From Achromobacter pulmonis (GTDB taxonomy: Bacteria > Pseudomonadota > Gammaproteobacteria > Burkholderiales > Burkholderiaceae_B), in NCBI RefSeq assembly GCF_002885955.2, contig NZ_POQS01000014.1, forward strand, positions 25,563-62,550: a DNA stretch of 36,988 nucleotides, given 5' to 3'. The translations under genes were made by a program, and so were the position numbers. A model generated the notes under the pieces. It was not told where the DNA came from. It saw only the letters and a program-made list of their open reading frames with translations, and did not search any database. Within the stretch, counting starts at the first letter, position 1. Each line of letters begins with the position of its first letter. Shown piece after piece: positions 1-8,172 of the stretch.

Positions 1-394
1 GTGTGCCCGGCCATGTCCGTTCCGACAACGGCCCGGAGTTCATCGCCAAGGCTGTACGGGAGTGGATCGTAGCCGTCGGCGCAAAGACAGCGTTCATCGA
101 ACCTGGAAGCCCTTGGGAGAACGGCTACTGCGAGAGCTTCAACTCGAAGCTCCGCGACGAACTGCTCGACGGTGAGATCTTCTACAGCCTCGCCGAGGCC
201 AAGATCATCATCGAAGCCTGGCGGCGGTACTACAACACCGAGAGGCCACACTCGTCGCTTGGATACAAGCCACCGGCACCCGAGGCCATCATCTGGCCTG
301 CGCCAGCAAGCGGAGCAGCACCGTCATCTGCCCAGGCAATAGCCCCAAGGCCGATCATGAACTAAGATTGAAACCGGACCACCCTATGGGGTCA
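1..394 (+). mobile_element. Right end of an IS3-family insertion sequence (left part outside window)
   Basis: The window opens inside an IS3-type transposase gene. About 29 bases after its stop codon the sequence reaches a likely terminal inverted repeat ending in TGGGGTCA at 387-394. Read from outside inwards this is TGACCCCATAGGGTGGTCC, with the TG...CA terminal dinucleotides usual for IS3 elements. The other end is not visible, so the exact end and any target duplication cannot be confirmed. Beyond 394 the sequence becomes the 3' remnant of another reading frame, which fits insertion into a gene. Confidence 0.7.
3..365 (+). CDS. IS3-family transposase OrfB, C-terminal part (5' truncated by window)
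   Basis: This is the C-terminal third of a DDE-type integrase-core transposase. Visible motifs are SDNGPEF, carrying the second catalytic Asp, and PWENGYCESFNSKLRDELL, carrying the catalytic Glu of the DD(35)E triad. The typical IS3 ending YNTERPHSSLGYKPP follows. The reading frame is open to the left edge, so the codon at position 3 is not necessarily a start. OrfB of IS3 elements is normally made as an OrfAB frameshift fusion, and OrfA would lie upstream outside the window. The protein would catalyse movement of its own element and is not part of the plasmid's functions. Confidence 0.9.
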   Translation: MPGHVRSDNGPEFIAKAVREWIVAVGAKTAFIEPGSPWENGYCESFNSKLRDELLDGEIFYSLAEAKIIIEAWRRYYNTERPHSSLGYKPPAPEAIIWPAPASGAAPSSAQAIAPRPIMN

Positions 395-400
395 GGCCAA

Positions 401-532
401 GACAATATCCTGGTCGTGGGCGACAGAACACACATTGCCTACAAAGAGGCTGACGATGAAATTGTCTCTGACAACCTAAAGGCTCGCCGTATCACGGAAG
501 CCGAATACCAAGCAGCCATTTCCAAGCGGTGA
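401..532 (+). pseudogene. 3' remnant of a gene disrupted by the IS3 element
   Basis: Directly after the IS3 end an open frame runs for 43 residues to a TGA at 530-532. It begins DNILVVGDRTHIAYKEADDE and ends AEYQAAISKR. It reads like a genuine hydrophilic protein tail and has no start codon of its own, so it is most simply the C-terminus of a plasmid gene cut by the IS. I do not recognise the family. Lying upstream of virB5 it could be a transfer-region gene, but nothing in the fragment proves that. Confidence 0.5.
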
Positions 533-613
533 TTTGTACTTGCTTCGACTTCCAGAAGCGGACTGTTAAGCTGGTTGAGCATGGTTACATGATGATGGTG
601 CCGCTGAGTTCCG

Positions 614-1150
614 TTAAAACTCCCTAACCGGCGGCCCCATCCCAGGCGGCCCGTTCGGCCCGTCAGCCTCGCAAATAGCAATTATTCGAGCTGCTAGCTG
701 GATGGCCGTGTCACACCGATATGAGGTAAAGCGATCTTTACTGTCGTTGGCCATGCTGGGTCTTATGACCCATTTGCCGGAGATGTTGCGCGCGATCTGT
801 GGCAGTTCAAACATCGGTATGAGCCATGTGGCGACGAAGTCTGTCAAATCGTCGTTGCACAGGGCGCCAACGAGATAAGCACGCCGCGCTTCATTGAAAG
901 TGGTGTGCCGCACTTCGAAGTGAACTGTGTGTCCGCGTTCTTCTGAGCCGACTCTTCGCAATGTGTTCGTTCGGCACTTCAGTTGGACGGCGGCGGAGTT
1001 GCCGGTCTGCTTATCGTAGAAAAGCACGTCGAGGCCATCATCGTCAGCCAGTGGCTGGAATGGTGATAGCCTTCCGTCACTTGCTTTCATCACGGCGTTG
1101 ATAAGCAAGTTTTCGCCAATTGCTCCAATTTGGGTGGATGTAAGTGCCAT
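614..1150 (-). CDS. PD-(D/E)XK nuclease-like hypothetical protein
   Basis: A 178-residue protein read leftwards, away from the virB operon. An AGGAG ribosome site lies about nine bases before the ATG at 1150. The N-terminal half has the arrangement of a PD-(D/E)XK fold: E13 in the helix IGENLL, D41 in GLDVLFYD, then Q56 and K58 in AAVQLKCR. This resembles DUF4365-like and restriction-endonuclease-like proteins. Function is unknown; it may act on DNA, or it may be a non-catalytic relative. It lies between IS debris and the T4SS operon, in a spot typical of inserted accessory genes. The 153-bp gap to virB5 must hold divergent promoters. Confidence 0.6.
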   Translation of the reverse strand: MALTSTQIGAIGENLLINAVMKASDGRLSPFQPLADDDGLDVLFYDKQTGNSAAVQLKCRTNTLRRVGSEERGHTVHFEVRHTTFNEARRAYLVGALCNDDLTDFVATWLIPMFELPQIARNISGKWVIRPSMANDSKDRFTSYRCDTAIQLAARIIAICEADGPNGPPGMGPPVREF

Positions 1151-1303
1151 TCGGTAATTCTCCTCGTGGCATGCATAGTAACGAAAGAAGGATCGTCACA
1201 GACAATCTAAGGCAGCACACGCCATCCACGCCCGTTCTCGACAGAGACCTACACAACGCACGGCGACTTAGCTCGCCACCACTATTACCCCCGGAGTTCT
1301 CCC

Positions 1304-2008
1304 ATGACACGCTACAAGCATCTTGCGGCGGGCATTGCCCTGGCCGCTGTTTTCATAAACCCTGCCCGCGCCAGCGGCATCCCTACGGTCGATGCTGCAA
1401 CCATAGCCCAGTTGCAAGAACAGCTGCTGACCGCCCGCGACCAGCTGAAGAACCTGACGGATCAACTGGCAACAGCCAGGGAGCAGCTTGCCGCCTTCAC
1501 GCAGTCCAGCGGCTACGGTGTCATTCCCAACGATTACGCCATCCGCGATCAGCTTCGCGCAGCGCTACCCTCCAGCGCCCAGGACCTGCTGAACCGGTCT
1601 GGTAGCTCAGGCTTGAACGGGGATGTCTCCCGCATCACAGACAATGTCATGGCCCCGGTGAATTTCGCCGAAGACAGACAGGAGCTGTCAAAACGGTCAC
1701 TGAACATTGAGGCAACCGCGAAGGCGATGAGTGAACGGGCTTACGACTCGATGACACAGAGGCTGGCCAACGTCGATGCCCTGCAGGATCAGATCAATCA
1801 AACGACAAACCCCAAGGAAATTGCTGAACTGCAGGCGCGGATTCAGATTGAGCAAGCGAATATCTCAGCCGAACAGACCCGCATTCAGCTCGCTGCACAG
1901 CAACTGGATGCGGAACGACAACTGCTGCAGGCCCGGGCTGAACGTGTCTATGGAGGATGGTTTGGGAACAAGCCAGCGTCAGACTCATCCCCCGGCGCAG
2001 CTGAATAG
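1304..2008 (+). CDS. virB5: VirB5-like T4SS minor pilus protein
   Basis: 234 residues with a cleavable signal peptide (MTRYKHLAAGIALAAVFINPARASG), so the protein is exported to the periplasm. The rest is strongly helical and coiled-coil-like, rich in Gln, Ala and Leu (for example AQLQEQLLTARDQLKNLTDQL). This is the usual look of VirB5/TraC proteins, which sit at the pilus tip and help contact the recipient. It is the first recognisable gene of the virB5-virB11 run, and virB6 follows after 11 bases. Sequence conservation in this family is low, so the call relies on architecture and gene order. virB1-virB4 are not in the window. Confidence 0.8.
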   Translation: MTRYKHLAAGIALAAVFINPARASGIPTVDAATIAQLQEQLLTARDQLKNLTDQLATAREQLAAFTQSSGYGVIPNDYAIRDQLRAALPSSAQDLLNRSGSSGLNGDVSRITDNVMAPVNFAEDRQELSKRSLNIEATAKAMSERAYDSMTQRLANVDALQDQINQTTNPKEIAELQARIQIEQANISAEQTRIQLAAQQLDAERQLLQARAERVYGGWFGNKPASDSSPGAAE

Positions 2009-2019
2009 GCTGGCACACT

Positions 2020-2970
2020 ATGGCCAGCCCCACTCCATCCGTCGCGGCACCCACTACGCCAAGCAACATAGCTGAATGGGTCATGACGCAAACCGAAGGC
2101 ATCCTCAGCGATGCTATCAACGGGCCGATGCAGGCACTGTTCGAAGCACTCATGCCTGTCATCGTGGTGGGCCTGACTCTGCAATTCGTTGTGTATGCGT
2201 TTGCACTCATGCACGGTCAAAGCAATATGACTGTCACAGAGTTCTTCCGCAAGGCCATTCTCGTGGCGATTGTGTCTATGATCTTTGGGGCAGGCGGCCT
2301 GTATCAGAACGACATTGCCAAAACCATGATCGCACTGCCTGACGATGTCACACAGCTCGCGCTCGGCACGGGCAACGTGGCGGCAGAAGTCGATAAGCTT
2401 CAGAACGAGACCAGTGAGGCATCCAATGCCATGCTGGGTTCCAGCGACCGGCCCTGGTACAACTTCATGCCTTCCACCAGGGAAGTGCTGGTCAGCATCC
2501 TGGCGACACTATTACGGATCAATGCGGCCGTCGTAGGCAGCATCATCATGGTCATTGTGGTGGTCTGCAAAGTCGGCATGGCACTGGTGGCTGCAGCAGG
2601 GCCGATCTTCATCGCCGCGACATTGTTCGAGCCAACAAAACCTCTCTTCAATAACTGGGTTTCACAGGCATTGAACTTTGTCTTCCTCGCCTTGCTTGCG
2701 GGCCTGGTCTTCGGCCTTATCCTGCAGCTCAACATCCAGCTGATCCGCATGATAGCTGACCAAATAGAAACAGGGATGGCCGATGTGCTTTCGCTGTTCG
2801 GCGCCCAGGTTCTTGTCGGCGCCGCCAGCCTGGTCATCATGATTCTGATTCCCGGCCTTGCCGCCGGGCTCTCCAACGGCTTCGGCGCTCAACTCGGTGT
2901 CGGTTCCGCCGCCCGGGGCGCGTTCTCTGTTCTGCGTCTGCGCAGCATGCTGCGACTGCGCGCCAAGTAA
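2020..2970 (+). CDS. virB6: VirB6/TrbL-like T4SS inner-membrane channel protein
   Basis: 316 residues with several long hydrophobic segments, for example ALMPVIVVGLTLQFVVYAFAL, an alternating Val/Ile/Met block near residues 170-195, and FVFLALLAGLVFGLIL. These fit the polytopic VirB6/TrbL family, which forms part of the inner-membrane translocation channel of the T4SS. Its place between virB5 and the virB7 lipoprotein gene is canonical. The C-terminus is basic (RLRSMLRLRAK). The start is the ATG directly after the virB5 stop; the ribosome site is weak, so translation may be coupled to virB5. Confidence 0.85.
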   Translation: MASPTPSVAAPTTPSNIAEWVMTQTEGILSDAINGPMQALFEALMPVIVVGLTLQFVVYAFALMHGQSNMTVTEFFRKAILVAIVSMIFGAGGLYQNDIAKTMIALPDDVTQLALGTGNVAAEVDKLQNETSEASNAMLGSSDRPWYNFMPSTREVLVSILATLLRINAAVVGSIIMVIVVVCKVGMALVAAAGPIFIAATLFEPTKPLFNNWVSQALNFVFLALLAGLVFGLILQLNIQLIRMIADQIETGMADVLSLFGAQVLVGAASLVIMILIPGLAAGLSNGFGAQLGVGSAARGAFSVLRLRSMLRLRAK

Positions 2971-3046
2971 GCCTTTTCGCGCCCGCTGCCCAGCGGGGCC
3001 ATCACACCTTCCCTTCTGCCCACGCGGCAGGACAGGAGCCCATCCC

Positions 3047-3184
3047 ATGCACAAACTCATTGCCGCCCTGGCGCTGGCCGGGCTGCTGGCCGGCTGCGCC
3101 TTTCATGCGCCCCAACCTCCACAGCCTGCTGACGGACCGCGTGTGCCTGTGAACGCCAGTGCACCGATTTTCAAAGGAGCCTGA
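3047..3184 (+). CDS. virB7: VirB7-like lipoprotein
   Basis: A 45-residue protein, MHKLIAALALAGLLAGC followed by a short Pro-rich tail. LLAGC is a textbook lipobox, so Cys17 would be lipidated and the mature peptide anchored in the outer membrane. VirB7 lipoproteins stabilise VirB9 and form the outer-membrane core complex with VirB9 and VirB10. A GGACAGGAG ribosome site precedes the ATG. The stop at 3184 is three bases before the virB8 GTG. Identification rests on size, lipobox and position, because VirB7 sequences are hardly conserved. Confidence 0.8.
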   Translation: MHKLIAALALAGLLAGCAFHAPQPPQPADGPRVPVNASAPIFKGA

Positions 3185-3187
3185 ACC

Positions 3188-3874
3188 GTGTCAGAACCCC
3201 TCAAGTCTGAAGACGTTGCAGCCTGGCTGGAACAGTCGCGCGGCCTGGAGCGCGACCACCTGGGCGAACTGGTCACAAGCCGCAAGCGCGCATGGCAAGT
3301 TGCCATGGGCGCGGGGCTGATCGCCTTTGCCGCCGTCGCCGCTGTAGCGGTCCTGACGCCCCTGAAACAGCCGCCTGAAATGTATGTAGTGCGCGTGGAC
3401 AACGCCACCGGCAGCATCGAGCATGTCAGCACTCTGGGCGAACCGATGGAAGACTACGGTCAGCGCATCGCCAAGTATTTTCTGAACACCTATGTGCTGA
3501 ACTGCGAAGGCTACAGCTGGCAGACCATCCAAGAGCAATTCGACACCTGCGCCCTGCTGTCGTCGCCGCCCATTCAGGTGCAGTACGGCAAACGGTTTGA
3601 AGGGCCGGATGCTGTGACTACGCGGCTTGGCACCTTGGGTACGGTAGATGTTCAGGTTCATTCCATTACCCTGGGCGCCAATCAGGCTGCCATTGTCCGC
3701 TTCACCAGAACCGAACGTGAAGTCTCCACCGGCAACATCACCAAGACGCGCCATCTGATTGCCACCATGGCCTACCAGTACGCCGACGTTCCCCTGACGG
3801 AAGCCGTTGCCCGTCGCAACCCGCTGGGCTTTCAGGTTGTGCGCTACGACCTGGCCGCCGACCTTTCGCGCTGA
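3188..3874 (+). CDS. virB8: VirB8-like T4SS inner-membrane assembly protein
   Basis: 228 residues. A short cytoplasmic N-terminus is followed by one membrane anchor (VAMGAGLIAFAAVAAVAVLTPL, about residues 37-58) and a periplasmic NTF2-like VirB8 domain. Recognisable family features include the segment after the anchor (PPEMYVVRVDNATGSIEHVS) and the late strand IVRFTRTERE. VirB8 nucleates assembly of the inner-membrane part of the secretion machine. I chose the GTG at 3188, three bases after virB7, because AAAGGAGCC precedes it at good spacing. Confidence 0.88.
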   Translation: MSEPLKSEDVAAWLEQSRGLERDHLGELVTSRKRAWQVAMGAGLIAFAAVAAVAVLTPLKQPPEMYVVRVDNATGSIEHVSTLGEPMEDYGQRIAKYFLNTYVLNCEGYSWQTIQEQFDTCALLSSPPIQVQYGKRFEGPDAVTTRLGTLGTVDVQVHSITLGANQAAIVRFTRTEREVSTGNITKTRHLIATMAYQYADVPLTEAVARRNPLGFQVVRYDLAADLSR

Positions 3875-3900
3875 CCCGCCCTGGAGCAGAAGGAATCCCC

Positions 3901-4752
3901 ATGTTTGAACTCTTCCCACGCGGGCGAGCTGTGGCGCTATTGCTGTGCCTGACCCTGCCAGCCAGCGCCTGGGCGCTGGAGACGCCCCGCTCATCACGGC
4001 TCGACCATCGGGTGCGCTATGTCAACTATGACCCGGCCAACGTGATTCAGCTGGATGCGGTGATCGGCGTCGCGACCCACATCATGCTGGAACCCGGCGA
4101 AACCTATCAGTATCACGTCTTTGGCGACAGCCAGGCTTACGCCTTCACGTACAAGAACCACCATCTGTTCTTCAAGCCCACCGCCGAAGACGCCGACACC
4201 AACCTCATTGTCATCACCGACCGGCGGGAATACAGCTTTCGACTGTCCTACAGCCACGACCGCAACGCCCCTGCCCTTTACAAACTGGTGATGCGCTACC
4301 CGGAAGTAGAGGCCCGCATGAAGGCACAGGCGGCACAAAAGGCAGCGATTGAGCGCTCGTTGCAAGCATCTGCCGGCACGATGAACTGGCAGGCATACAC
4401 CCGAAGTGGCAACGCCAGTATTGCCCCCGTTCACGCCTGGGATGATGGCCGCCATACCTGGCTGCAGTTCCCCCCGGAAACCGACATGCCCACGGTGTAC
4501 CGCGTGACGCCTGACGGCCAGGAAGTCATCACCAACTATCACATGGCCGATGAGCGCACGATGGTGCTGCATCGCACCTCACCACGCTGGCATCTGCGCC
4601 TGGGCAACCAGGTACTGGCCATCCATAACGAAGCCTTTGGCCTGACCCCTGTACCTGCCCACACCGGCACAGCCTCCCCCAACGTCCGGCGCGCAGTGAA
4701 AGGCGCGGCAGCGCCTGTACCGACGCTGCGGGTTCGGGAGATCACGCCATGA
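3901..4752 (+). CDS. virB9: VirB9-like T4SS outer-membrane core protein
   Basis: 283 residues with an N-terminal signal peptide (VALLLCLTLPASAWA). The N-terminal domain has the VirB9/CagX pattern: DHRVRYVNYDPANVIQLDAV and then PGETYQYHVFGDSQAYAF. The C-terminal beta-domain includes NYHMADERTMVLHRTSPRWHLRLG, similar to the part of VirB9 that binds VirB7 and contacts VirB10. The protein is periplasmic to outer-membrane and forms the core ring with VirB7 and VirB10. The stop codon overlaps the first possible virB10 ATG (ATGA at 4749-4752), so the two are likely translationally coupled. Confidence 0.9.
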   Translation: MFELFPRGRAVALLLCLTLPASAWALETPRSSRLDHRVRYVNYDPANVIQLDAVIGVATHIMLEPGETYQYHVFGDSQAYAFTYKNHHLFFKPTAEDADTNLIVITDRREYSFRLSYSHDRNAPALYKLVMRYPEVEARMKAQAAQKAAIERSLQASAGTMNWQAYTRSGNASIAPVHAWDDGRHTWLQFPPETDMPTVYRVTPDGQEVITNYHMADERTMVLHRTSPRWHLRLGNQVLAIHNEAFGLTPVPAHTGTASPNVRRAVKGAAAPVPTLRVREITP

Positions 4753-5873
4753 AGGAACAGCCCATGAACGACACCGATCCGCACCGGGACCAGACCACCA
4801 CGGCCAGCCTGGAGCGCGAAACCCCGAGCCTGGAAACCGCCGGGCGCAGCGCCCCACGCGGCGCACGCGCTTTTCTGTGGCTCACCATTCTGGTGGCCAT
4901 TGCCGTCGCCATCGGTGTGCTGCTGAAAGCCTGGAGCCGGGAACCGGTGCCTGCCAGCGACAGCAGCCTGGAAGCCGATCAGAGTGGAATTACCAACCGG
5001 CTGAAGCCGCCCAGGGTCGAGCGACCAGCGCCACCCAAGCCCTTGCCACCCCCGGCTCCAGCGCCAGTTCCGGCGCCCGCGTATGTACTTCCACCACCAA
5101 CAGCCGCAGCACCGCCGCCGGTCAATGAAGTCGCACAGCGGAGACTGGCCAGCCCGCTGCAGGCGGGCGGCGCAGAAGGCGGCAGCGCAGTCAGCAGTCC
5201 GGCCAGCACCCCAAACGGCCCCTACAGCGACGCCGGCCCGCTGGCCGACAAGCTGCGACCGCTAGAGCTTGCACCCTCTGTCGCCGGTCTGCTCGGGGAT
5301 CGTAACTTCCTGCTTACGCAAGGCACCATGATCGACTGCACGCTGCAAACCAAACTGGTCAGCACTCAGCCAGGGTTGCTCACCTGCCTGGCCACCCACG
5401 ATGTCATGAGCGCCAACGGCAAGGTCAAGCTGATTGATGCCGGCACCAAGTTCACTGGCTATCAGTCCGGCGGCATCCAGCAGGGCCAGGCCCGTGCCTT
5501 TGTCACCTGGAACCGGCTGGAATCCCCCGCTGGCGTCATCGTGGAACTGGCCTCACCCGGCACCGGCCCCTTGGGCGAAGCCGGGCTGGACGGTCATGTC
5601 GATAACCATTTCTGGGAACGCTTCGGCAACGCCATCCTGCTGTCCCTGGTGGGCGACTTCGGCAGCTGGGCATCGAACCAGGGCCAGTCTGGCGACAACA
5701 ACATCCGCTTCGACAACACTGCCCAGGGCGGGCAGGAAGCCATCGCCAAGATTCTGGAACGATCTCTGGACATACCCCCCACTCTCTATAAAAACCAGGG
5801 CGAACGCATCGGCATCATGGTCGCCCGTGATCTGGATTTCAGCCATGTCTACGACCTTGAACTTACCCCTTGA
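4749..5873 (+). CDS. virB10: VirB10-like T4SS core/energy-coupling protein
   Basis: Up to 374 residues. A cytoplasmic N-terminus is followed by one membrane segment (AFLWLTILVAIAVAIGVLLKAW, about 38-59), a long Pro-rich periplasmic spacer (KPLPPPAPAPVPAPAYVLPPP) and a C-terminal VirB10/TrbI beta-barrel domain. That domain starts near NFLLTQGTMIDCTLQTKLVSTQPG and contains the family pattern LIDAGTKFTGYQSGGIQQGQARAF. VirB10 spans both membranes and relays ATPase energy to the outer-membrane pore. Two starts are possible: the ATG at 4749 overlapping virB9, or the ATG at 4764 preceded by AAGGA at ideal spacing. The 3' end overlaps virB11 by 29 bases. Confidence 0.9.
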   Translation: MKEQPMNDTDPHRDQTTTASLERETPSLETAGRSAPRGARAFLWLTILVAIAVAIGVLLKAWSREPVPASDSSLEADQSGITNRLKPPRVERPAPPKPLPPPAPAPVPAPAYVLPPPTAAAPPPVNEVAQRRLASPLQAGGAEGGSAVSSPASTPNGPYSDAGPLADKLRPLELAPSVAGLLGDRNFLLTQGTMIDCTLQTKLVSTQPGLLTCLATHDVMSANGKVKLIDAGTKFTGYQSGGIQQGQARAFVTWNRLESPAGVIVELASPGTGPLGEAGLDGHVDNHFWERFGNAILLSLVGDFGSWASNQGQSGDNNIRFDNTAQGGQEAIAKILERSLDIPPTLYKNQGERIGIMVARDLDFSHVYDLELTP

Positions 5874-6870
5874 GGTGGTCCCCTTTGATCGCGCCATTTC
5901 TGTGCGAACCTTTCTGCGACCCCTCGCCCAGCATCTGCAGGACCCGACAGTCACAGAGATCGCTATCGTGCGCGAAGGCCATCTGTACGCCCGCACAGAC
6001 GGACACTGGCTGTCGCACGACTGCGAGGAACTGAGTTACCAGCACCTGGAAGCGCTGGCGACGGCCCTTGCAGCCTACAACCACATGGCGCGCAGCCCCA
6101 TCATGTCGGTGGTTCTGCCTGATGGGGAGCGCGGCCAGATCATTCTTCCACCGGCCTGCATAGACGGCACCATCGCCATCAACATCCGTAAACACGCCAC
6201 GGAAACTTTCTACCTGAAGCAGCTGGCGTCCGGCGGGGCTTTCAAGGCCACTATGGATGCCACCGCCAAATATGGTGCTGACGGTCTGTCGAAACTCAAT
6301 CAGCGACTGCTGATACTGAAGAACAGGGGAGACTATTTCGAGTTTCTGGTGGACGCCGTCCGCGAACGCAAGAACATCGTGATTTCGGGAGCAACAGGGT
6401 CAGGCAAAACCACTTTCGCCCGATCCCTCATGAATGAAATACCCGTCCATGAACGCCTTATCACCATTGAAGACGTTCATGAACTGATCCTGCCTTGGCA
6501 TGAGAACCGCGTCCACATGATGTACGGCGGCACACGAGGCCGCGTGTCGGCCACCGACTGCCTGGCGGCCTGCATGCGTCTGTCGCCCGACCGGATTTCT
6601 CTGGCCGAGCTGCGCGGCCCGGAAACCTGGGATTACCTAGCGGCCCTGAACACCGGCCACCCAGGTTCTGTGACAACCACGCATGCCAACAGCGCAATCG
6701 ACGCCTTCGACCGGCTGGCCATCCTTATTAAGCAGTCGTCCACCGGCGGCAATCTGGACTTGCCCACGATTCAGACCTTCCTGCAGCAGACCGTGGACAT
6801 TGTTGTGCATGTCGAGAAATTCCGTGTGCAAGAAATCTGGTTTGAACCCCAGCGCCACGTCGTCGCCTGA
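5845..6870 (+). CDS. virB11: VirB11-like hexameric T4SS ATPase
   Basis: 341 residues from the ATG at 5845, which lies within the end of virB10. The frame extends further upstream but overlaps virB10 completely there, and 341 residues is the normal family length. The Walker A motif GATGSGKT is at about 182-189. The Asp box ITIEDVHEL, the Walker B region SLAELRGPETWDYL and the His box TTTHANS follow in the expected order. VirB11 is a traffic ATPase at the cytoplasmic base that switches the machine between pilus assembly and DNA transfer. It ends the virB run; no VirB4 ATPase is visible in the window. Confidence 0.93.
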   Translation: MSTTLNLPLEVVPFDRAISVRTFLRPLAQHLQDPTVTEIAIVREGHLYARTDGHWLSHDCEELSYQHLEALATALAAYNHMARSPIMSVVLPDGERGQIILPPACIDGTIAINIRKHATETFYLKQLASGGAFKATMDATAKYGADGLSKLNQRLLILKNRGDYFEFLVDAVRERKNIVISGATGSGKTTFARSLMNEIPVHERLITIEDVHELILPWHENRVHMMYGGTRGRVSATDCLAACMRLSPDRISLAELRGPETWDYLAALNTGHPGSVTTTHANSAIDAFDRLAILIKQSSTGGNLDLPTIQTFLQQTVDIVVHVEKFRVQEIWFEPQRHVVA

Positions 6871-7001
6871 GTTCCTGCAGCAACGCCACTTCCAACCATT
6901 AGATCCGGCAACAGGCCGGGTCACAACCTATCCCCGAACCCGTGTGAGGCGCTGCACACATTCCAGGCGCACCTTGCATGGGTTCGCCCGGAGCAACATC
7001 A

Positions 7002-7919
7002 ATGACCACCCCCACCCGCACGCCTTTTCACAAGGATGCCAACCTGCAGCGGCTGTCAGCCGCCATGCAGCGCGCCATGCAGAAAGCCTCACAGGCCATG
7101 ACGGACGCCGCTGAGAAACAGGCCACCACCCCGGCACCCTTCATGCTGCCCGGCATGAACGAGACCGTCCGGGCCATTCCCAACTACATTGCCCGTAGCG
7201 CCATCTTTGCCCCGGTACGCCGGGGTTGGCGTCCTCTCCACGATGAAACCGTATTCCTGGAGGGCAGCCACATCCTGCTGAAAGGGTCGGGCAAGCAACT
7301 GAGTGAAGACCATGCCGACATCTGGATGCACGCCATGTATCTGCAAACCACGGCCTTGCTAGGAGAAGCGCCGGTCATCAACCGTGCCGACTTCCTGCGG
7401 GGCATGGGCCGGCCTACAGGGGGCAGCGCGTACGAATGGCTGCATGAAGGCATGAAAGACCTCGCCCGATTCACCTTGTGCATCGAGGCGCGCCGAAAAG
7501 ACGGCTCTGTGAAATACAGCTATGGCCGCCACCCATCCACCCGCGTCATTGCCATGATCGGTGGCTTTGATTACCACGAAGCCAGCGGCAGCTACACCCT
7601 GTATGCCGACCCGCGCTGGGCGCAAATTTTCGGCAACCGGGAATATGCCTTGGTGGACTGGGCTAAGCGCCTGCAGATGCGTCATGACCTCTCCAAAAGT
7701 CTGCAGCGGCTGATTGGCACCTCTGCCGACATCCAGCAAAAATACAGCCTAGACATCCTCAAGCAACGCGCCCAATACACCGGGCGCATGCGGGATTTCC
7801 GGGTCACGCTGGAGCGCAGCCTGGACGAACTGGAAGCCCTGAAGGTGATCGCAGAACCCCGGATTGAAGCCGCGATTCGGGGCCATGAACAGGCAGTCTG
7901 GACGCGCCTGGAACGCTAG
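7002..7919 (+). CDS. trfA: TrfA-family plasmid replication initiator
   Basis: 305 residues from the ATG at 7002, which has GGAG at suitable spacing. An upstream in-frame ATG at 6978 lacks a good ribosome site. The central region matches the TrfA family: WRPLHDETVFLEGSHILLKGSGKQL, then DHADIWMHAMYLQTTALLGE and PTGGSAYEWLHEGMKDL. TrfA-type proteins bind iterons at oriV, open the origin and recruit host DnaB and polymerase. An iteron array starts nine bases after the stop codon, which strongly supports the call. It follows virB11 after about 130 bases without a clear gene. Confidence 0.9.
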   Translation: MTTPTRTPFHKDANLQRLSAAMQRAMQKASQAMTDAAEKQATTPAPFMLPGMNETVRAIPNYIARSAIFAPVRRGWRPLHDETVFLEGSHILLKGSGKQLSEDHADIWMHAMYLQTTALLGEAPVINRADFLRGMGRPTGGSAYEWLHEGMKDLARFTLCIEARRKDGSVKYSYGRHPSTRVIAMIGGFDYHEASGSYTLYADPRWAQIFGNREYALVDWAKRLQMRHDLSKSLQRLIGTSADIQQKYSLDILKQRAQYTGRMRDFRVTLERSLDELEALKVIAEPRIEAAIRGHEQAVWTRLER

Positions 7920-7927
7920 TTTTTTAT

Positions 7928-8086
7928 CGTCATAGCATCGCGCCTTATGCCCGGAAGCTGCCACTCCAGGCACGATTTTCAGCCTGTGGGTAAGTGGCTT
8001 TTGGCGCCGTCATAGCATCGCGGCAGGGTCGTCATAAGATCGCGGTCTTTCGTCAGAACATCGCGCTTTGTCGTCACAGCATCGCG
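7928..8086 (+). repeat. Iteron array, candidate vegetative replication origin (oriV)
   Basis: Five near-identical 15-bp direct repeats with consensus CGTCATAGCATCGCG lie at 7928-7942, 8008-8022, 8030-8044, 8051-8065 and 8072-8086. The first two are identical. The others differ at one to three central positions while CGTCA and ATCGCG stay fixed. The last four start 21-22 bp apart, two helical turns, as expected for a cooperatively bound initiator. The first lies alone 80 bp upstream, next to the rep stop codon. Such arrays beside a TrfA-family gene are normally the origin and copy-number control site. Confidence 0.88.
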
Positions 8087-8139
8087 CATGATTTTTAGAA
8101 ATCCGCATGAATAATGGCTTTCCAGCCATCGCAGCGCCT

Positions 8140-8167
8140 TCTACCTTATCTCTACCTTACTTCTACC
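8140..8167 (+). repeat. Short phased direct repeats (9 bp every 11 bp)
   Basis: TCTACCTTA occurs at 8140-8148 and 8151-8159, and a third partial copy (TCTACC) starts at 8162, so the unit repeats exactly every 11 bp. R388 StbA is known to bind 9-bp repeats separated by 2 bp in the oriT-stb region, and the geometry here is the same although the sequence differs. The repeats sit between the iterons and a TraK/StbA-like gene. They may be its binding sites, or an AT-rich opening element of the origin. Confidence 0.5.
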
Positions 8168-8172
8168 AAACC

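Noticed and set aside
5434..5844. N-terminal extension of the virB11 frame
   Set aside because: It overlaps virB10 completely and has a Pro/Ser/Trp-rich shadow composition; the start at 5845 gives the normal VirB11 length.
7928..8086. CRISPR array
   Set aside because: The 15-bp repeats are too short, and the 6-7 bp gaps are too small to be spacers; the position after rep identifies iterons. No cas genes are present.
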